Shown here: positions 8,990-17,728 of the stretch, in pieces
Layout of the letters: every line of letters starts with the position of its first letter
Position numbering within the stretch: position 1 is the stretch's first letter
Assembly (NCBI RefSeq): GCF_028356935.1
Contig: NZ_CP102798.1
Span: 682,001 to 746,000 of the forward strand
Direction of reading: 5' to 3'
DNA from: Lysinibacillus sp. OF-1
Lineage (GTDB): Bacteria > Bacillota > Bacilli > Bacillales_A > Planococcaceae
Length of the DNA: 64,000 nucleotides
Translations under genes and position numbers: made by a program
The notes under the pieces: model-generated
The model's input: the letters and a program-made list of their open reading frames with translations, nothing else
What the model was told of the DNA's origin: nothing
The model's database searches: none

Positions 8990-9576
8990 ATAAAATAGAA
9001 TCGCATTGCTTAATTTGCTCGCAGCCGTTGACATCAACCATATCCTGGAAAATTCTGTTAACAAAGCAGTTTTCACCGACTATATGTGATAGGTGTGCTG
9101 CTCGCTTTGAACATTCACAGTCAGCTACAGCACTCTATCAGTATAATGACGCGATGAAAGATTACTTACATCAGTTTAAATTTCTTCAGGATGTAGCTCT
9201 TGCAAAAGTATTTCGACAGGAGCTTTATGCTCGATTTAGAAAAGAGAAAGCGATGATTCTACCAATTCCCATGCATCCCCTCAAGCAACAGGAGCGTACC
9301 TTCTCACACACAGAGGAACTATTAAAGGCAGCTTTTATTCCGTACATTCAGCTATTAGAAAAGACAACAACAGAGACACAAAGCTCCAAAAATAGAGAGC
9401 AGCGCATACATGTAGCACCTCTTTTTCGTGTAAAGGTAGGCTCACAAGTAGAGCATAAAGATTACCTTCTTTTTGACGATATTAAAACTACAGGAACAAC
9501 CATTCAGCATGCCGCAGATGTGCTAATGCAGGCGGGTGCTAAAAATGTCCAATACTTCACATTAATTGAAGGATGA
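8986..9576 (+). CDS. comFC: Competence phosphoribosyltransferase-like protein ComFC
   Basis: ComF-family protein required for natural transformation, thought to act with ComFA in the cytoplasm. The N-terminus holds a zinc ribbon (CLICSQPL, CDRCAARF). The C-terminal type I phosphoribosyltransferase fold shows the PRPP-binding loop YLLFDDIKTTGTT and the upstream segment ILPIPMHP. At 196 residues it is slightly shorter than the B. subtilis protein. The start overlaps the end of comFA. Confidence 0.95.
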   Translation: MNKIESHCLICSQPLTSTISWKILLTKQFSPTICDRCAARFEHSQSATALYQYNDAMKDYLHQFKFLQDVALAKVFRQELYARFRKEKAMILPIPMHPLKQQERTFSHTEELLKAAFIPYIQLLEKTTTETQSSKNREQRIHVAPLFRVKVGSQVEHKDYLLFDDIKTTGTTIQHAADVLMQAGAKNVQYFTLIEG

Positions 9577-9655
9577 ATTTTCCAACGTATTATGTATAAT
9601 AGATGATGGGTATAGCATTCGTAGATAAGATTTCTTGAAAGAGGAGGAAAAGCAG

Positions 9656-10069
9656 ATGGCTGAGGTTCGTAATTGTCCAAAATGTAATGAATTTTTTAAT
9701 TATACAGGGGTCCGAGAAGTATGTCATAAGTGTGCACAATCAGAGGAAGAGCTTTATCAAATCGTTTATCGCTTCCTTCGTAAACGTGAGAACCGTGCAG
9801 CAACAGTTGAGCGTATCGTAGAAGCAACTGGAGCAGAAGAGGAGCTATTGTATAAATGGGTTCGTAAAGGCCGCTTGCAGCCAGCCATGTTCCCTAACCT
9901 TGGTTATCCATGTGATAACTGTGGTCACCTGACAACCATAGGTAAGCTTTGTACAAAATGTCAAGATGAATTAAAGGCTGACTTACGTACATTTGAAGCA
10001 GCTAAGGAATTCCGCGACAGTGTAGAGCAACGCGATCGTGTAACCTATCACGCAGAGCGAAAACGCTAA
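9656..10069 (+). CDS. yvyF: Flagellar operon zinc-ribbon protein YvyF
   Basis: Member of the YvyF/TIGR03826 flagellar operon family, which has no settled biochemical role. Two treble-clef-like cysteine sets are visible: CPKCNEFF with CHKC, and CDNCGH with CTKCQ. Between them a helical stretch with LYKWVRKGRL looks like a winged or MerR-like helix motif. A TTG at 9635 is in frame, but AGGAGG (9642-9647) spaced 8 bases from ATG 9656 decides the start (137 residues). It sits between comFC and flgM as in B. subtilis and ends with a hairpin. Confidence 0.88.
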   Translation: MAEVRNCPKCNEFFNYTGVREVCHKCAQSEEELYQIVYRFLRKRENRAATVERIVEATGAEEELLYKWVRKGRLQPAMFPNLGYPCDNCGHLTTIGKLCTKCQDELKADLRTFEAAKEFRDSVEQRDRVTYHAERKR

Positions 10070-10076
10070 TAACGGG

Positions 10077-10114
10077 AAGTGTGTTAATTTTAAACAAAAT
10101 TAGCACACTTTTTT
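10077..10114 (+). terminator. Terminator after yvyF
   Basis: Stem AAGTGTGTTAATTTT with GCACACTT-side complement, loop about 4 bases, then TTTTTT. It separates the comF-yvyF transcript from the flgM transcript. Confidence 0.75.
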
Positions 10115-10127
10115 ATATGTGAAAACT

Positions 10128-10153
10128 TAACATTATGTGAGACAATCCGAAAT
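10128..10153 (+). promoter_or_regulatory. Putative sigma-D promoter for flgM operon
   Basis: TAAC, 14 bases, TCCGAAAT, compared with the sigma-D consensus TAAA-N14/16-GCCGATAT. It lies 38 bases before flgM, right after the yvyF terminator; in B. subtilis flgM also has a sigma-D promoter. Confidence 0.45.
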
Positions 10154-10190
10154 AATAGGAAGATAAGATTTTTAGATGGGGGGTTTCAAA

Positions 10191-10451
10191 ATGAAAATTA
10201 CATCTTATGGAATTAATGCAGTAAACGCCTATAAAAACCAAGTACGTAACGTTAAATCAGATACAAACAAAGCATCTTTTGCTGATAAAATTGAGATTTC
10301 GAAAGCTGCTCAAGATATGAAAAGCGTATCAACATACAGTACAGAGCGAGCTGACCGCGTACAACAGCTGAAAAAAGACATTGATTCTGGTGAATACAAA
10401 GTAGATGCTCGCAAAGTAGCAGAGGATATGCTGAAATATTATCGTTTCTAG
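10191..10451 (+). CDS. flgM: Anti-sigma-D factor FlgM
   Basis: Small cytoplasmic protein that binds sigma-D (FliA type) and holds it inactive until the hook-basal body is complete and FlgM is exported. The 86-residue product has the disordered N-terminus MKITSYGINAVN typical of the family, then ADKIEISKAAQDM and a C-terminal sigma-binding helix region VQQLKKDIDSGEYKVDARKV. Upstream frame extends to ATG 10176, which itself overlaps the GGGGGG ribosome site, so ATG 10191 is the start. First gene of the flgM-flgN-flgK-flgL set. Confidence 0.95.
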   Translation: MKITSYGINAVNAYKNQVRNVKSDTNKASFADKIEISKAAQDMKSVSTYSTERADRVQQLKKDIDSGEYKVDARKVAEDMLKYYRF

Positions 10452-10478
10452 GGAACAGCAGAAAGGGTGTATAGCGAT

Positions 10479-10979
10479 ATGTCTGTAGAAGCGATTAATT
10501 CTACATTAACGATGCTAGAAAGAATGCATAAAAGTTTACTTGAACTAGCCTTGAAAAAAACAGAAATCATTAAAGCTGGTGATATCGAAGCTCTAGACCA
10601 ATTGCTCAAGGATGAGCAGGCACACATAGCGGCCATCGATAAGCTCGAGCAACAGCGTCAGAAACAGGTAACGGACTACCTCGAAGCAAAGGGACTTGCT
10701 TCATCTGACAAAACGACTGTCGCAGATGTCATCGAGGCTGCTGACCAACAAGCTGACAAAGCAACCTTATCAGTAGTTCGCGATCGTTTACTGCAAATTA
10801 TCACTGACCTACGAAAACAAAATGACTTAAATCAAAAACTTGTTTTCCAATCACTACAAATCGTCAACCTAACATTAGATGCTGTAAGACCTCGCACAGA
10901 GCAAATGAACTACTCTAGCAACGAGGTTCATGGCACAAATAACATAGCTAAAAAATCATATTTCGATTCACAAGCCTAA
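10479..10979 (+). CDS. flgN: Flagellar export chaperone FlgN
   Basis: Cytoplasmic chaperone for the hook-filament junction proteins FlgK and FlgL, whose genes follow directly. The 166-residue protein is almost entirely helical and coiled-coil forming (LLKDEQAHIAAIDKLEQQRQ). The C-terminal third contains the helix LRKQNDLNQKLVFQSLQIV, similar to the FlgN substrate-binding part, and a disordered tail. A GTG at 10467 is in frame; the AAAGGG site fits ATG 10479 better. It is the counterpart of B. subtilis yvyG. Confidence 0.88.
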   Translation: MSVEAINSTLTMLERMHKSLLELALKKTEIIKAGDIEALDQLLKDEQAHIAAIDKLEQQRQKQVTDYLEAKGLASSDKTTVADVIEAADQQADKATLSVVRDRLLQIITDLRKQNDLNQKLVFQSLQIVNLTLDAVRPRTEQMNYSSNEVHGTNNIAKKSYFDSQA

Positions 10980-10993
10980 AAGGAGGAAGAAAA

Positions 10994-12586
10994 ATGCGCT
11001 CAACATTTATGGGCCTAGAAGCAAGTAAACGCGGCCTCTTCGTACAACAAACAGCTTTATACACAACAGGACATAATATTTCCAATGCCAACACATTAGG
11101 TTACTCACGCCAACGAGTAAACATGCAGGCGACACCAGGTTTTCCAACAGCCGGCTTAAACCAACCAACTTATCCAGGACATCTTGGTACTGGGGTTGAA
11201 GCAAGTTCAATCCAACGTATTCGTAGTGAATTTATTGATCGCCAATATCGTCAAGAGACGAATAAGTTAGGTTATTGGGAATCTAGAACAAATGCCATTT
11301 CTCAAATGGAAGATGTTATGAATGAACCTTCGGAATTCGGTTTAGATAAAGCTTTCGAACAGTTTTGGAAGGGACTTGAAGATGTGGGGACGAAGCCTGC
11401 AGATGGTGCTTCACGTAAAGTAGCCATTAGTCGTGCGGAGCACTTAGCTGATTCTTTAAATTACCTTGATAAACAGTTAAAAATGATTCAGGGTAATCTT
11501 GGAAATGAACTTAATGTTTCGACAACTCAAATTAATACTATCCTTAAACAAATTGCTGCCGTTAATAAGCAAATTCAAGAGGTTGAACCTAGTGGGCATG
11601 TACCAAATGATTTATATGATGTGCGTGATACTCTAGTTGATAAACTAAATGAGTATATTCCAGTATCGATTGAACGTATTCCTTCTGGTGGTTTAGCATC
11701 AGAGGTTGCAGAAGGAAGCTTAAAAATTACTTTTAAAGGTAATGACGGTGTTATCAGAGATTTAGTAAACGGTAAAGATTTCGCTCAATTTACTGCAATG
11801 GGTACAAACGGCACGAAGGTGACTGGCGATGAAATTACAAATTCTTTCTCTGAACTACAATTAACAGGATTGGAATCTTTAGATGCGCATGAAGCGGGTG
11901 CTGTCACTAGTACACAAACGGCAATTAAACAGCAAGACTTTGAGGCATCAAAAGGAAAATTACTTTCACTAATTAATTCGTATGGTTACCAAAGTGCGGG
12001 TGGCGATATTAAAGGATACTACACAGAAACTTTACAAAAATTAGATCAATTAGCCAATGCATTTATTAAAGAATTCAATGCGCAACATGCAAAAGGTTAT
12101 ACCCTTGAAGAAAAAGATGCGAATGGAAACATCATAAATCCTTCGAAACCAGGTGGCGTTTTCTTTGAAGGAACTGGTGCTGGTGGAATCAAGGTTAATG
12201 AAGATATCTTAAAAAATCCTAACCTTTTAGCAGCATCTTCTGACCCAACAGAAGAAGGAAATGGTAAGAATGCTTACGAACTTGCCAATATGCAACATAA
12301 ATTATATGCAGATATAGATAATGCAAGCTTACAATCATTCTATCAAGCGATTGTCGGAAAAGTTGGTGTAGATGGTGAAGAGGCATTACGTATAGCTGCG
12401 ACTTCTGAATCCCAACTTCTGATGGTATCTAATAGTCGCGATGCTGTAAGTGCGGTTTCTTTAGATGAAGAAATGACAAATATGATTACTTTCCAACAGG
12501 CGTATAATGCAAATGCACGTATGATTACGGTTGTCGATGAAACATTGGATAAAATTATTAACGGTATGGGCCGAGTTGGTTTATAA
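10994..12586 (+). CDS. flgK: Hook-filament junction protein FlgK (HAP1)
   Basis: Structural protein joining hook to filament, exported by the flagellar type III system. The N-terminus MRSTFMGLEASKRGLFVQQ leads into TTGHNISNANTLGYSRQR, and the C-terminus has the flagellar rod/hook segment SLDEEMTNMITFQQAYNANARMI in a heptad-rich helix, the two parts that form the D0 coiled coil. Its length of 530 residues is near the family norm (about 500). AGGAGGA lies just upstream of the ATG. Confidence 0.97.
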   Translation: MRSTFMGLEASKRGLFVQQTALYTTGHNISNANTLGYSRQRVNMQATPGFPTAGLNQPTYPGHLGTGVEASSIQRIRSEFIDRQYRQETNKLGYWESRTNAISQMEDVMNEPSEFGLDKAFEQFWKGLEDVGTKPADGASRKVAISRAEHLADSLNYLDKQLKMIQGNLGNELNVSTTQINTILKQIAAVNKQIQEVEPSGHVPNDLYDVRDTLVDKLNEYIPVSIERIPSGGLASEVAEGSLKITFKGNDGVIRDLVNGKDFAQFTAMGTNGTKVTGDEITNSFSELQLTGLESLDAHEAGAVTSTQTAIKQQDFEASKGKLLSLINSYGYQSAGGDIKGYYTETLQKLDQLANAFIKEFNAQHAKGYTLEEKDANGNIINPSKPGGVFFEGTGAGGIKVNEDILKNPNLLAASSDPTEEGNGKNAYELANMQHKLYADIDNASLQSFYQAIVGKVGVDGEEALRIAATSESQLLMVSNSRDAVSAVSLDEEMTNMITFQQAYNANARMITVVDETLDKIINGMGRVGL

Positions 12587-12647
12587 CAATAGAATCAAGT
12601 AAATAATGACCAATTTATCAACCTACAAGAAGGAGGCTTTTTACAAA

Positions 12648-13550
12648 ATGCGTGTAACACAATCAATGCTATCAAATAACATGCTACGAAATTTAAATAA
12701 CAGCTATGGTAAAATGTCTAAGCTACAGGACCAAATAAATTCAGGTTCAAAAATTACTCGTCCATCCGATGATCCAGTTATTGCAGTAAAGGGTATGGGC
12801 TATCGTCGAGATTTAGCTAAGGTAGAGCAATACACTCGTAACACGATTACGGCAAGTAGCTGGTTGGATTCGACAGATGAATCTCTTAATCAGGTTGGTG
12901 AGCAAATGAAACGAGTTCGCGAACTTGTTATTCAAGCTGCCACTGATTCAAATACATCAGAGGATCGTGACAAAATAAAAAAAGAAATTGACCAAATTCG
13001 CCAACAATTACAGGATGTAGGAAATACGAATATTGGTGGCAGTTACATATTTAGTGGAACTAGAACTAACGAGCCTTTATTTATTGGTGGAGTCATAAAT
13101 CCGAATACTAATCAAGAAGGTGTAAAAATAGAAATTTATGATGGTATCCAGCTTTCTGTAAATACCCCAGGGAAAGATTTATTTAATAATATAGATGATA
13201 TGATGGGGAAAATTTCGGATTTATTAGGCGACCCAACAAAAACAGGTGAAGAAATTGCTAGCATGCTTGGCGGGGTATCCTCAGCCACTACAAATGATGA
13301 TATTACAGCCATGCATAATAAAGTTTTAGAAGCACAGGCAGATATCGGTGCACGGCAAAACCGTGTAGAAATGATGGAAAATCGACTAGGTATACGTGAG
13401 GTTAACGTCACAAAACAACTCAGGGATAATGAGTCTGTCGACTATGCAAAGGCCATTACTGAAATGGTTACACATGAATCTATTCATCAGGCTGCACTTT
13501 CAGTAGGTTCTAAAATCATTCAACAAACATTAGTGGATTTTATCCGTTAA
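12648..13550 (+). CDS. flgL: Hook-filament junction protein FlgL (HAP3)
   Basis: Second junction protein between hook and filament. The 300-residue product begins MRVTQSMLSNNMLRNLNNSY and shows flagellin-like N-terminal motifs (LQDQINSGSKITRPSDDP) and the C-terminal helix region (ARQNRVEMMENRL). The frame extends to ATG 12606, but AAGGAGG (12629-12636) is spaced for ATG 12648, and the protein starting there matches family N-termini. It follows flgK by 61 bases. Confidence 0.96.
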   Translation: MRVTQSMLSNNMLRNLNNSYGKMSKLQDQINSGSKITRPSDDPVIAVKGMGYRRDLAKVEQYTRNTITASSWLDSTDESLNQVGEQMKRVRELVIQAATDSNTSEDRDKIKKEIDQIRQQLQDVGNTNIGGSYIFSGTRTNEPLFIGGVINPNTNQEGVKIEIYDGIQLSVNTPGKDLFNNIDDMMGKISDLLGDPTKTGEEIASMLGGVSSATTNDDITAMHNKVLEAQADIGARQNRVEMMENRLGIREVNVTKQLRDNESVDYAKAITEMVTHESIHQAALSVGSKIIQQTLVDFIR

Positions 13551-13560
13551 TATAATTTAG

Positions 13561-13589
13561 GCGTTTGGACACTTTGTTCAAACGCTTTT
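13561..13589 (+). terminator. Weak hairpin between flgL and yviE
   Basis: Stem GCGTTTG/CAAACGC extended by two weaker pairs, followed by only TTTT; it may attenuate rather than fully stop transcription into yviE-fliW-csrA. Confidence 0.5.
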
Positions 13590-13610
13590 CTTGAAAGGAG
13601 AGCTAGTATT

Positions 13611-14174
13611 GTGAGGCTACCACAAATACAAATTCGCACAATCAATGCCAAAATTGATCTTCATATTGGTAAACCTCAGCAGCATATTGAACAGCCAAAG
13701 GCGACACAGCGTATTGAACAACCAGCCGCTATTTTAGATATAAATACAACGAGAAGTGTTTTGAAAATTGACTCCTCACAGGCAAGAAGAGACATAGGAA
13801 TGATTGGTCCTTTAGAATCAAGTGCAAATTACGCAGAAAAAGGAAAACGAGAGGCAATAAAAGGAATGGCACGCAGAGCACAAGAGGGACGTCAAATGAT
13901 GGAGAACGCTGGAAAAGATCAAGGACGGGCAATAGTTCAAAATATAGCTAAACAAAACCACGGTCCACACCGTGTACAATTTAATGTCAAATTTGTACCA
14001 TCCGTAGGATCAGTCAAAATTAATTACACACCAGGTACAACGGATGTCAATATTCAACGAAGAGAACCAGTAATTGACGCTAAAGTGAACAAACCTATAC
14101 ACGAATACACACCAGGAAAAGTAACTGGTACAATGATACAAAGACCAGATGTTGACATCGATGTCATCATTTAA
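13611..14174 (+). CDS. yviE: YviE-like DUF6470 family protein
   Basis: Conserved flagellar-locus protein of unknown function. The 187-residue sequence has repeated beta-like segments rich in Ile and Val alternation (IQIRTINAKIDLHI, VKINYTPGTTDVNIQ, VTGTMIQRPDVDIDVII) and a central basic helical patch (GKREAIKGMARRAQEGRQMM). No signal peptide or membrane helix is present. Start is GTG 13611, supported by AAAGGAG 12 bases upstream and the conserved position before fliW. It matches B. subtilis yviE in place and size. Confidence 0.82.
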   Translation: MRLPQIQIRTINAKIDLHIGKPQQHIEQPKATQRIEQPAAILDINTTRSVLKIDSSQARRDIGMIGPLESSANYAEKGKREAIKGMARRAQEGRQMMENAGKDQGRAIVQNIAKQNHGPHRVQFNVKFVPSVGSVKINYTPGTTDVNIQRREPVIDAKVNKPIHEYTPGKVTGTMIQRPDVDIDVII

Positions 14175-14188
14175 AGGAGAGTTTATAA

Positions 14189-14632
14189 ATGAAAATTGCT
14201 ACTAAATTTTTAGGAGAAGTAGAAATTGGTGAACAAGATATCCTTACATTTGAGCATGGTTTACTAGGATTAGAGGAGGAGAAAAAATTTGTTTTGTTAC
14301 CGATTGATGCAGACCTTCCACTTGCATTATTACAATCTGTTCAGAATAAAGAAATTGGTTTTGTCGTAGCCTACCCTTTTGCATTCAAACAAGATTATAG
14401 CTTTGATATTAGCGAAGAAGATCGTGAGCAATTACAAATTGAAAAGCAAGAAGATGTTCTTCCATATGCTATTGTAACATTAAAAGAAGCATTTCAAGAC
14501 TCTACGATTAACTTGCTGGCACCTGTTATTTTAAATATAGAAAAAAAACGCGGTAAGCAAATCGTTCTTCAAGACAATAAAGCCTTTCCATTACGTTATC
14601 CAATGCTACCATTGGAAGGAAGTGCGAAATAA
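14189..14632 (+). CDS. fliW: Flagellar assembly factor FliW
   Basis: FliW binds flagellin in the cytoplasm and, when free, binds and inhibits CsrA, so flagellin synthesis is tied to its export. The 147-residue protein shows the family parts [24 protein letters not shown] and [19 protein letters not shown]. Its stop overlaps the csrA start (TAATG), so the two regulators are translationally coupled. Ribosome site AAAGGAG. Confidence 0.96.
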   Translation: MKIATKFLGEVEIGEQDILTFEHGLLGLEEEKKFVLLPIDADLPLALLQSVQNKEIGFVVAYPFAFKQDYSFDISEEDREQLQIEKQEDVLPYAIVTLKEAFQDSTINLLAPVILNIEKKRGKQIVLQDNKAFPLRYPMLPLEGSAK

Positions 14633-14850
14633 TGCTAGTTCTTTCACGAAAAAAAGATGAGTCAATTATGATAGGTGATCAAGTTGAAATAAAAATATTA
14701 GCAGTTGAGGGTGACCAAATCAAACTGGGGATTGTTGCACCGAAAACGGTGAAAGTACATCGATCAGAAGTTTTTGAAGCAATCCAAGCGGAAAATAAAG
14801 AAGCCCTTTCTGTAACATCAAACTTTTTAGAGCAATTGAAGAAAAAATAA
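14632..14850 (+). CDS. csrA: Carbon storage/translation regulator CsrA
   Basis: Dimeric RNA-binding protein that represses hag translation by binding GGA motifs in the leader. The 72-residue protein begins [20 protein letters not shown] and shows [23 protein letters not shown], the full core of the family. A matching GGA hairpin is present in the hag leader downstream (14987-15006). Confidence 0.97.
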   Translation: MLVLSRKKDESIMIGDQVEIKILAVEGDQIKLGIVAPKTVKVHRSEVFEAIQAENKEALSVTSNFLEQLKKK

Positions 14851-14914
14851 TAAGAGATATATGTTTATTTTGAAATAATTACATAAAAAATAAAAAAACT
14901 TTCTAAAAAACTAT

Positions 14915-14940
14915 TAAACATTTCCAACTAATTACGATAT
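14915..14940 (+). promoter_or_regulatory. Putative sigma-D promoter of hag
   Basis: TAAA (14915-14918), 14 bases, TACGATAT (14933-14940), close to the sigma-D consensus, 97 bases before the hag start. Confidence 0.7.
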
Positions 14941-14986
14941 ATAGTTTGTAAGGGGCAGGAAGTACATACATACTACCTAATCCGAA

Positions 14987-15030
14987 ATTCCACACGGATG
15001 TGGAATAACACATTAAAAATTCAAGGAGGA
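14987..15030 (+). promoter_or_regulatory. CsrA-binding leader of hag (hairpin plus Shine-Dalgarno site)
   Basis: A 7-bp stem ATTCCAC/GTGGAAT presents GGA in the loop ACGGAT (14994-14999), giving ACACGGATGT, the shape of a high-affinity CsrA site. A second GGA set lies in AAGGAGGA (15023-15030), the ribosome site itself. Two such sites in hag leaders are the known arrangement for FliW/CsrA control in B. subtilis. Confidence 0.75.
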
Positions 15031-15037
15031 ATTCCAA

Positions 15038-15847
15038 ATGAGAATTCAACACAACATTTCAGCTTTAAACACACACCGTAACCTTACTTTCAACAACACT
15101 CAAGCTTCTAAAAACCTTGAGAAACTATCTTCAGGTTACAAAGTAAACCGTGCGGGCGATGACGCTGCTGGTTTAGCAATCTCTGAAAAAATGCGCGGAC
15201 AAATCCGTGGTCTTGATATGGCTACTAAAAACGCTCAAGACTCAATCTCTTTAATCCAAACTGCTGAGGGTGCTCTTAACGAAACTCACGCAATCCTACA
15301 ACGTATGCGTGAATTAGCAGTACAATCTGCAAACGATACAAACGTAACTGCAGACCGTGGAGCACTTGACAAAGAAGTTAAAGCATTAAAATCAGAAATC
15401 GACCGTATCGCTAAAAACACAGAGTTCAATACTCAAAAATTATTAGATGGTACATTCTCTGGTAAAAAATTCCATATCGGTGCTAATGATGGCCAATCTA
15501 TTACATTAAAAATCGGAACAATGGGTACAGCTGGTTTAAAAATTACTGGTAAAATTGATTCTCAAACAGCTGCTGACAAAGCAATTAAAAACTTCAACGA
15601 AGCTTTAGAATTAGTTTCTTCTCAACGTTCTGATTTAGGTGCTGTTCAAAACCGTTTAGAGCACACAATCAACAACTTAGGTGCTACATCTGAAAACTTA
15701 ACAGCTGCTGAATCACGTATCCGTGATACAGACATGGCTAAAGAAATGATGGGCTTCACTAAGAACAACATCTTAATGCAAGCTGCTCAATCTATGTTAG
15801 CTCAAGCTAACCAACAACCACAAGGTGTGCTTCAATTATTACAATAA
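15038..15847 (+). CDS. hag: Flagellin
   Basis: Filament subunit exported through the flagellar type III system. The 269-residue protein has the conserved D0/D1 parts only: N-terminal MRIQHNISALNTHRNL and ASKNLEKLSSGYKVNRAGDD, C-terminal NILMQAAQSMLAQANQQPQG. The middle (about 135-190) is short, so the outer D2/D3 domains are absent. Serines and threonines there (GTFSGKK, GQSITLK, GTMGTAG) are plausible sites for O-glycans added by the Maf protein encoded next door, and lysines are possible FliB targets. Codon use is strongly biased, as for an abundant protein. Confidence 0.98.
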   Translation: MRIQHNISALNTHRNLTFNNTQASKNLEKLSSGYKVNRAGDDAAGLAISEKMRGQIRGLDMATKNAQDSISLIQTAEGALNETHAILQRMRELAVQSANDTNVTADRGALDKEVKALKSEIDRIAKNTEFNTQKLLDGTFSGKKFHIGANDGQSITLKIGTMGTAGLKITGKIDSQTAADKAIKNFNEALELVSSQRSDLGAVQNRLEHTINNLGATSENLTAAESRIRDTDMAKEMMGFTKNNILMQAAQSMLAQANQQPQGVLQLLQ

Positions 15848-15874
15848 TTGATTAACTTTTAGCCTAAAATATTA

Positions 15875-15909
15875 AAAGCTTGAACGAAATTTCGTTCAAG
15901 CTTTTTTTA
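15875..15909 (+). terminator. Terminator after hag
   Basis: Strong stem AAAGCTTGAACGAAA with its complement and a TTTTTTT run. Confidence 0.9.
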
Positions 15910-15919
15910 ATAAAAAATT

Positions 15920-15944
15920 TAAAAATCCTTTTTTATACCGATAT
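15920..15944 (+). promoter_or_regulatory. Putative sigma-D promoter for the maf gene
   Basis: ACCGATAT (15937-15944) matches seven of eight positions of the sigma-D -10; TAAA lies 13 bases upstream (15920-15923), slightly short of the usual 14-16. Confidence 0.45.
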
Positions 15945-16041
15945 AATCAAAGAAGTAAGACACTTTTCTGTAAAACAAATATGATTTAATAACCCTTTTT
16001 TAAAAGAGAGCCTCACCAAGGTTAACCAAGGAGACGACTTT

Positions 16042-17727
16042 ATGGAAGATTTAGATATAATTTATTTACAAACAAAAAATGATAAGCCAAATGCAAAAGT
16101 AAATGGGTATTTTTTACATAGTAATTACAATCCTGAAGCAGAAGCTGATAAATACATAGATAAGAACTATAAAGAAGGATATTTAAATATACTGTTTGGC
16201 TATGGACTAGGGTACATAGCTAATGCTATTGCAAAAAAATATGGAAACACTGATATTTTAGTGTATGACCCTTTATTTAGTAGTTTAAATATTGAGGGTA
16301 AAGATAAAATTGAAGGCGTTTTTTCTGATTTACAGGACTTTTATATGCGTTCAGAAGATTATATAGCTGATTTTGATCGTAAAGTCAATATACTGCTCTC
16401 ACCTAATTATGACAAAATTTTTGACAAGGAATATAAAGAATTTCTAGACTTTATTCGTCATATACAAATTGAAGATATTGTGAATGAAAATACAATAAGA
16501 TTTTTTGGCGATTTATGGCAGGAAAATTACATTATGAATTTATATTATGTTCATAAAGATCAGAGTTTAAAGGAACTTTACAATAAATATGATTGCCCAG
16601 TAATTTTAGCTTCGGGAGGTCCTTCATTAACAAAACAGTTACCACTGTTAAAAAAATTGAAAGATAAATGTTTGATAATTAGTGCAGGATCTACCATCAA
16701 CTCTCTACTGGCAGCAGAAATTACACCTGACTATGTAGTAACAATGGATGGAGGAGAAAGTAATTATTTACACTTTAAAAACATTAAAAATAATGCTTTC
16801 GATTTGATTTATGGTTTAGGGAATGCATGGAAAATAGAACGAGATTTTAAAGGAAACCGCTATAGTTTTTGTTTTTATGGAGAAGATAGTATACAAAAAC
16901 GTATTAAAGAAGGGCTAGGTAAGGATTTACCAATGCTATCAACTGGTGGTACAGTTGCTATAACTGCATTAGAAATAGCAAGTAAAATTAGTACAGGACC
17001 AATCGCAATTATTGGACAAGATTTAGCTTATACGAACAATAAATCCCATGCAGAAAATAATAATCATTATAGTGAGTTAACTGATGAATTTTTCAAGAAA
17101 GACATGACTTTTGAAGTAGAAGGATACTACGGGGAACCTGTAAAAACGAATCACCAATTTAACAGTATGAGGAAGAGTATAGAAAAATTATATATAATGT
17201 TGCACAAACAACATAAAATTTATAATTGTACCGAAGGTGGCGTAAAAATTAACGGTATCCCACAATTAGATTTTGCAACATTTTGTGAAAACTATATGTA
17301 TCAGACAAATAATATTTCAAAATTGGAACTTAAAAATGAAATAGATAATAGCGTTGTCAATTATAAGCAATTTATGAGTCAAGAAATAGAAGTCTATTTA
17401 AAAATAAAAAAATTACTAGTAGAAGCGATTCAACTGTTAAAAGAAGAAAGAAATAATACGGTATTTTCAGCTAGTACATTAAAAAAACTAGATAAAATCG
17501 ATTCTAAATTGAAAGAATATTACCCACAAGTAATTATGGAAAGAATCATTGACCCGATTACTATGGATGTGATGAGAATGACTATAGATAATAAACATTT
17601 AGAGACAGTAGAAAAATTTAAACAAATTCATAAACAAAATATGTATCTTTATGAAAATATTTTAGAGGCAACAGAAAAATCTTTAAAATATACAAGAATA
17701 GCATTAGAAGAATTCGGGGGTTGTTAA
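16042..17727 (+). CDS. Motility accessory factor (Maf) family flagellin glycosyltransferase
   Basis: Maf proteins transfer nonulosonic acids such as pseudaminic acid onto Ser/Thr of flagellin in the cytoplasm. The 561-residue protein carries the central DUF115/MAF_flag10 domain (about 170-430) with ILASGGPSLTKQLPLLKKL, TPDYVVTMDGGES, STGGTVAITALEIA and AIIGQDLAYTNNKSHAE, the sialyltransferase-like core. N-terminal part (about 1-150) and a helical C-terminal part flank it, as in the family. It lies right after hag and before the pse genes, which supports flagellin as acceptor and pseudaminic acid or a derivative as donor. Distinctly more AT-rich than the flagellar genes around it. Confidence 0.9.
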   Translation: MEDLDIIYLQTKNDKPNAKVNGYFLHSNYNPEAEADKYIDKNYKEGYLNILFGYGLGYIANAIAKKYGNTDILVYDPLFSSLNIEGKDKIEGVFSDLQDFYMRSEDYIADFDRKVNILLSPNYDKIFDKEYKEFLDFIRHIQIEDIVNENTIRFFGDLWQENYIMNLYYVHKDQSLKELYNKYDCPVILASGGPSLTKQLPLLKKLKDKCLIISAGSTINSLLAAEITPDYVVTMDGGESNYLHFKNIKNNAFDLIYGLGNAWKIERDFKGNRYSFCFYGEDSIQKRIKEGLGKDLPMLSTGGTVAITALEIASKISTGPIAIIGQDLAYTNNKSHAENNNHYSELTDEFFKKDMTFEVEGYYGEPVKTNHQFNSMRKSIEKLYIMLHKQHKIYNCTEGGVKINGIPQLDFATFCENYMYQTNNISKLELKNEIDNSVVNYKQFMSQEIEVYLKIKKLLVEAIQLLKEERNNTVFSASTLKKLDKIDSKLKEYYPQVIMERIIDPITMDVMRMTIDNKHLETVEKFKQIHKQNMYLYENILEATEKSLKYTRIALEEFGGC

Positions 17728-17728
17728 A

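Noticed and set aside
16042..16044. Maf gene as a pterin pyrophosphokinase (MptE-like)
   Set aside because: The DUF115 domain is shared by both families; the hag/pse context and three-part layout fit flagellin Maf.
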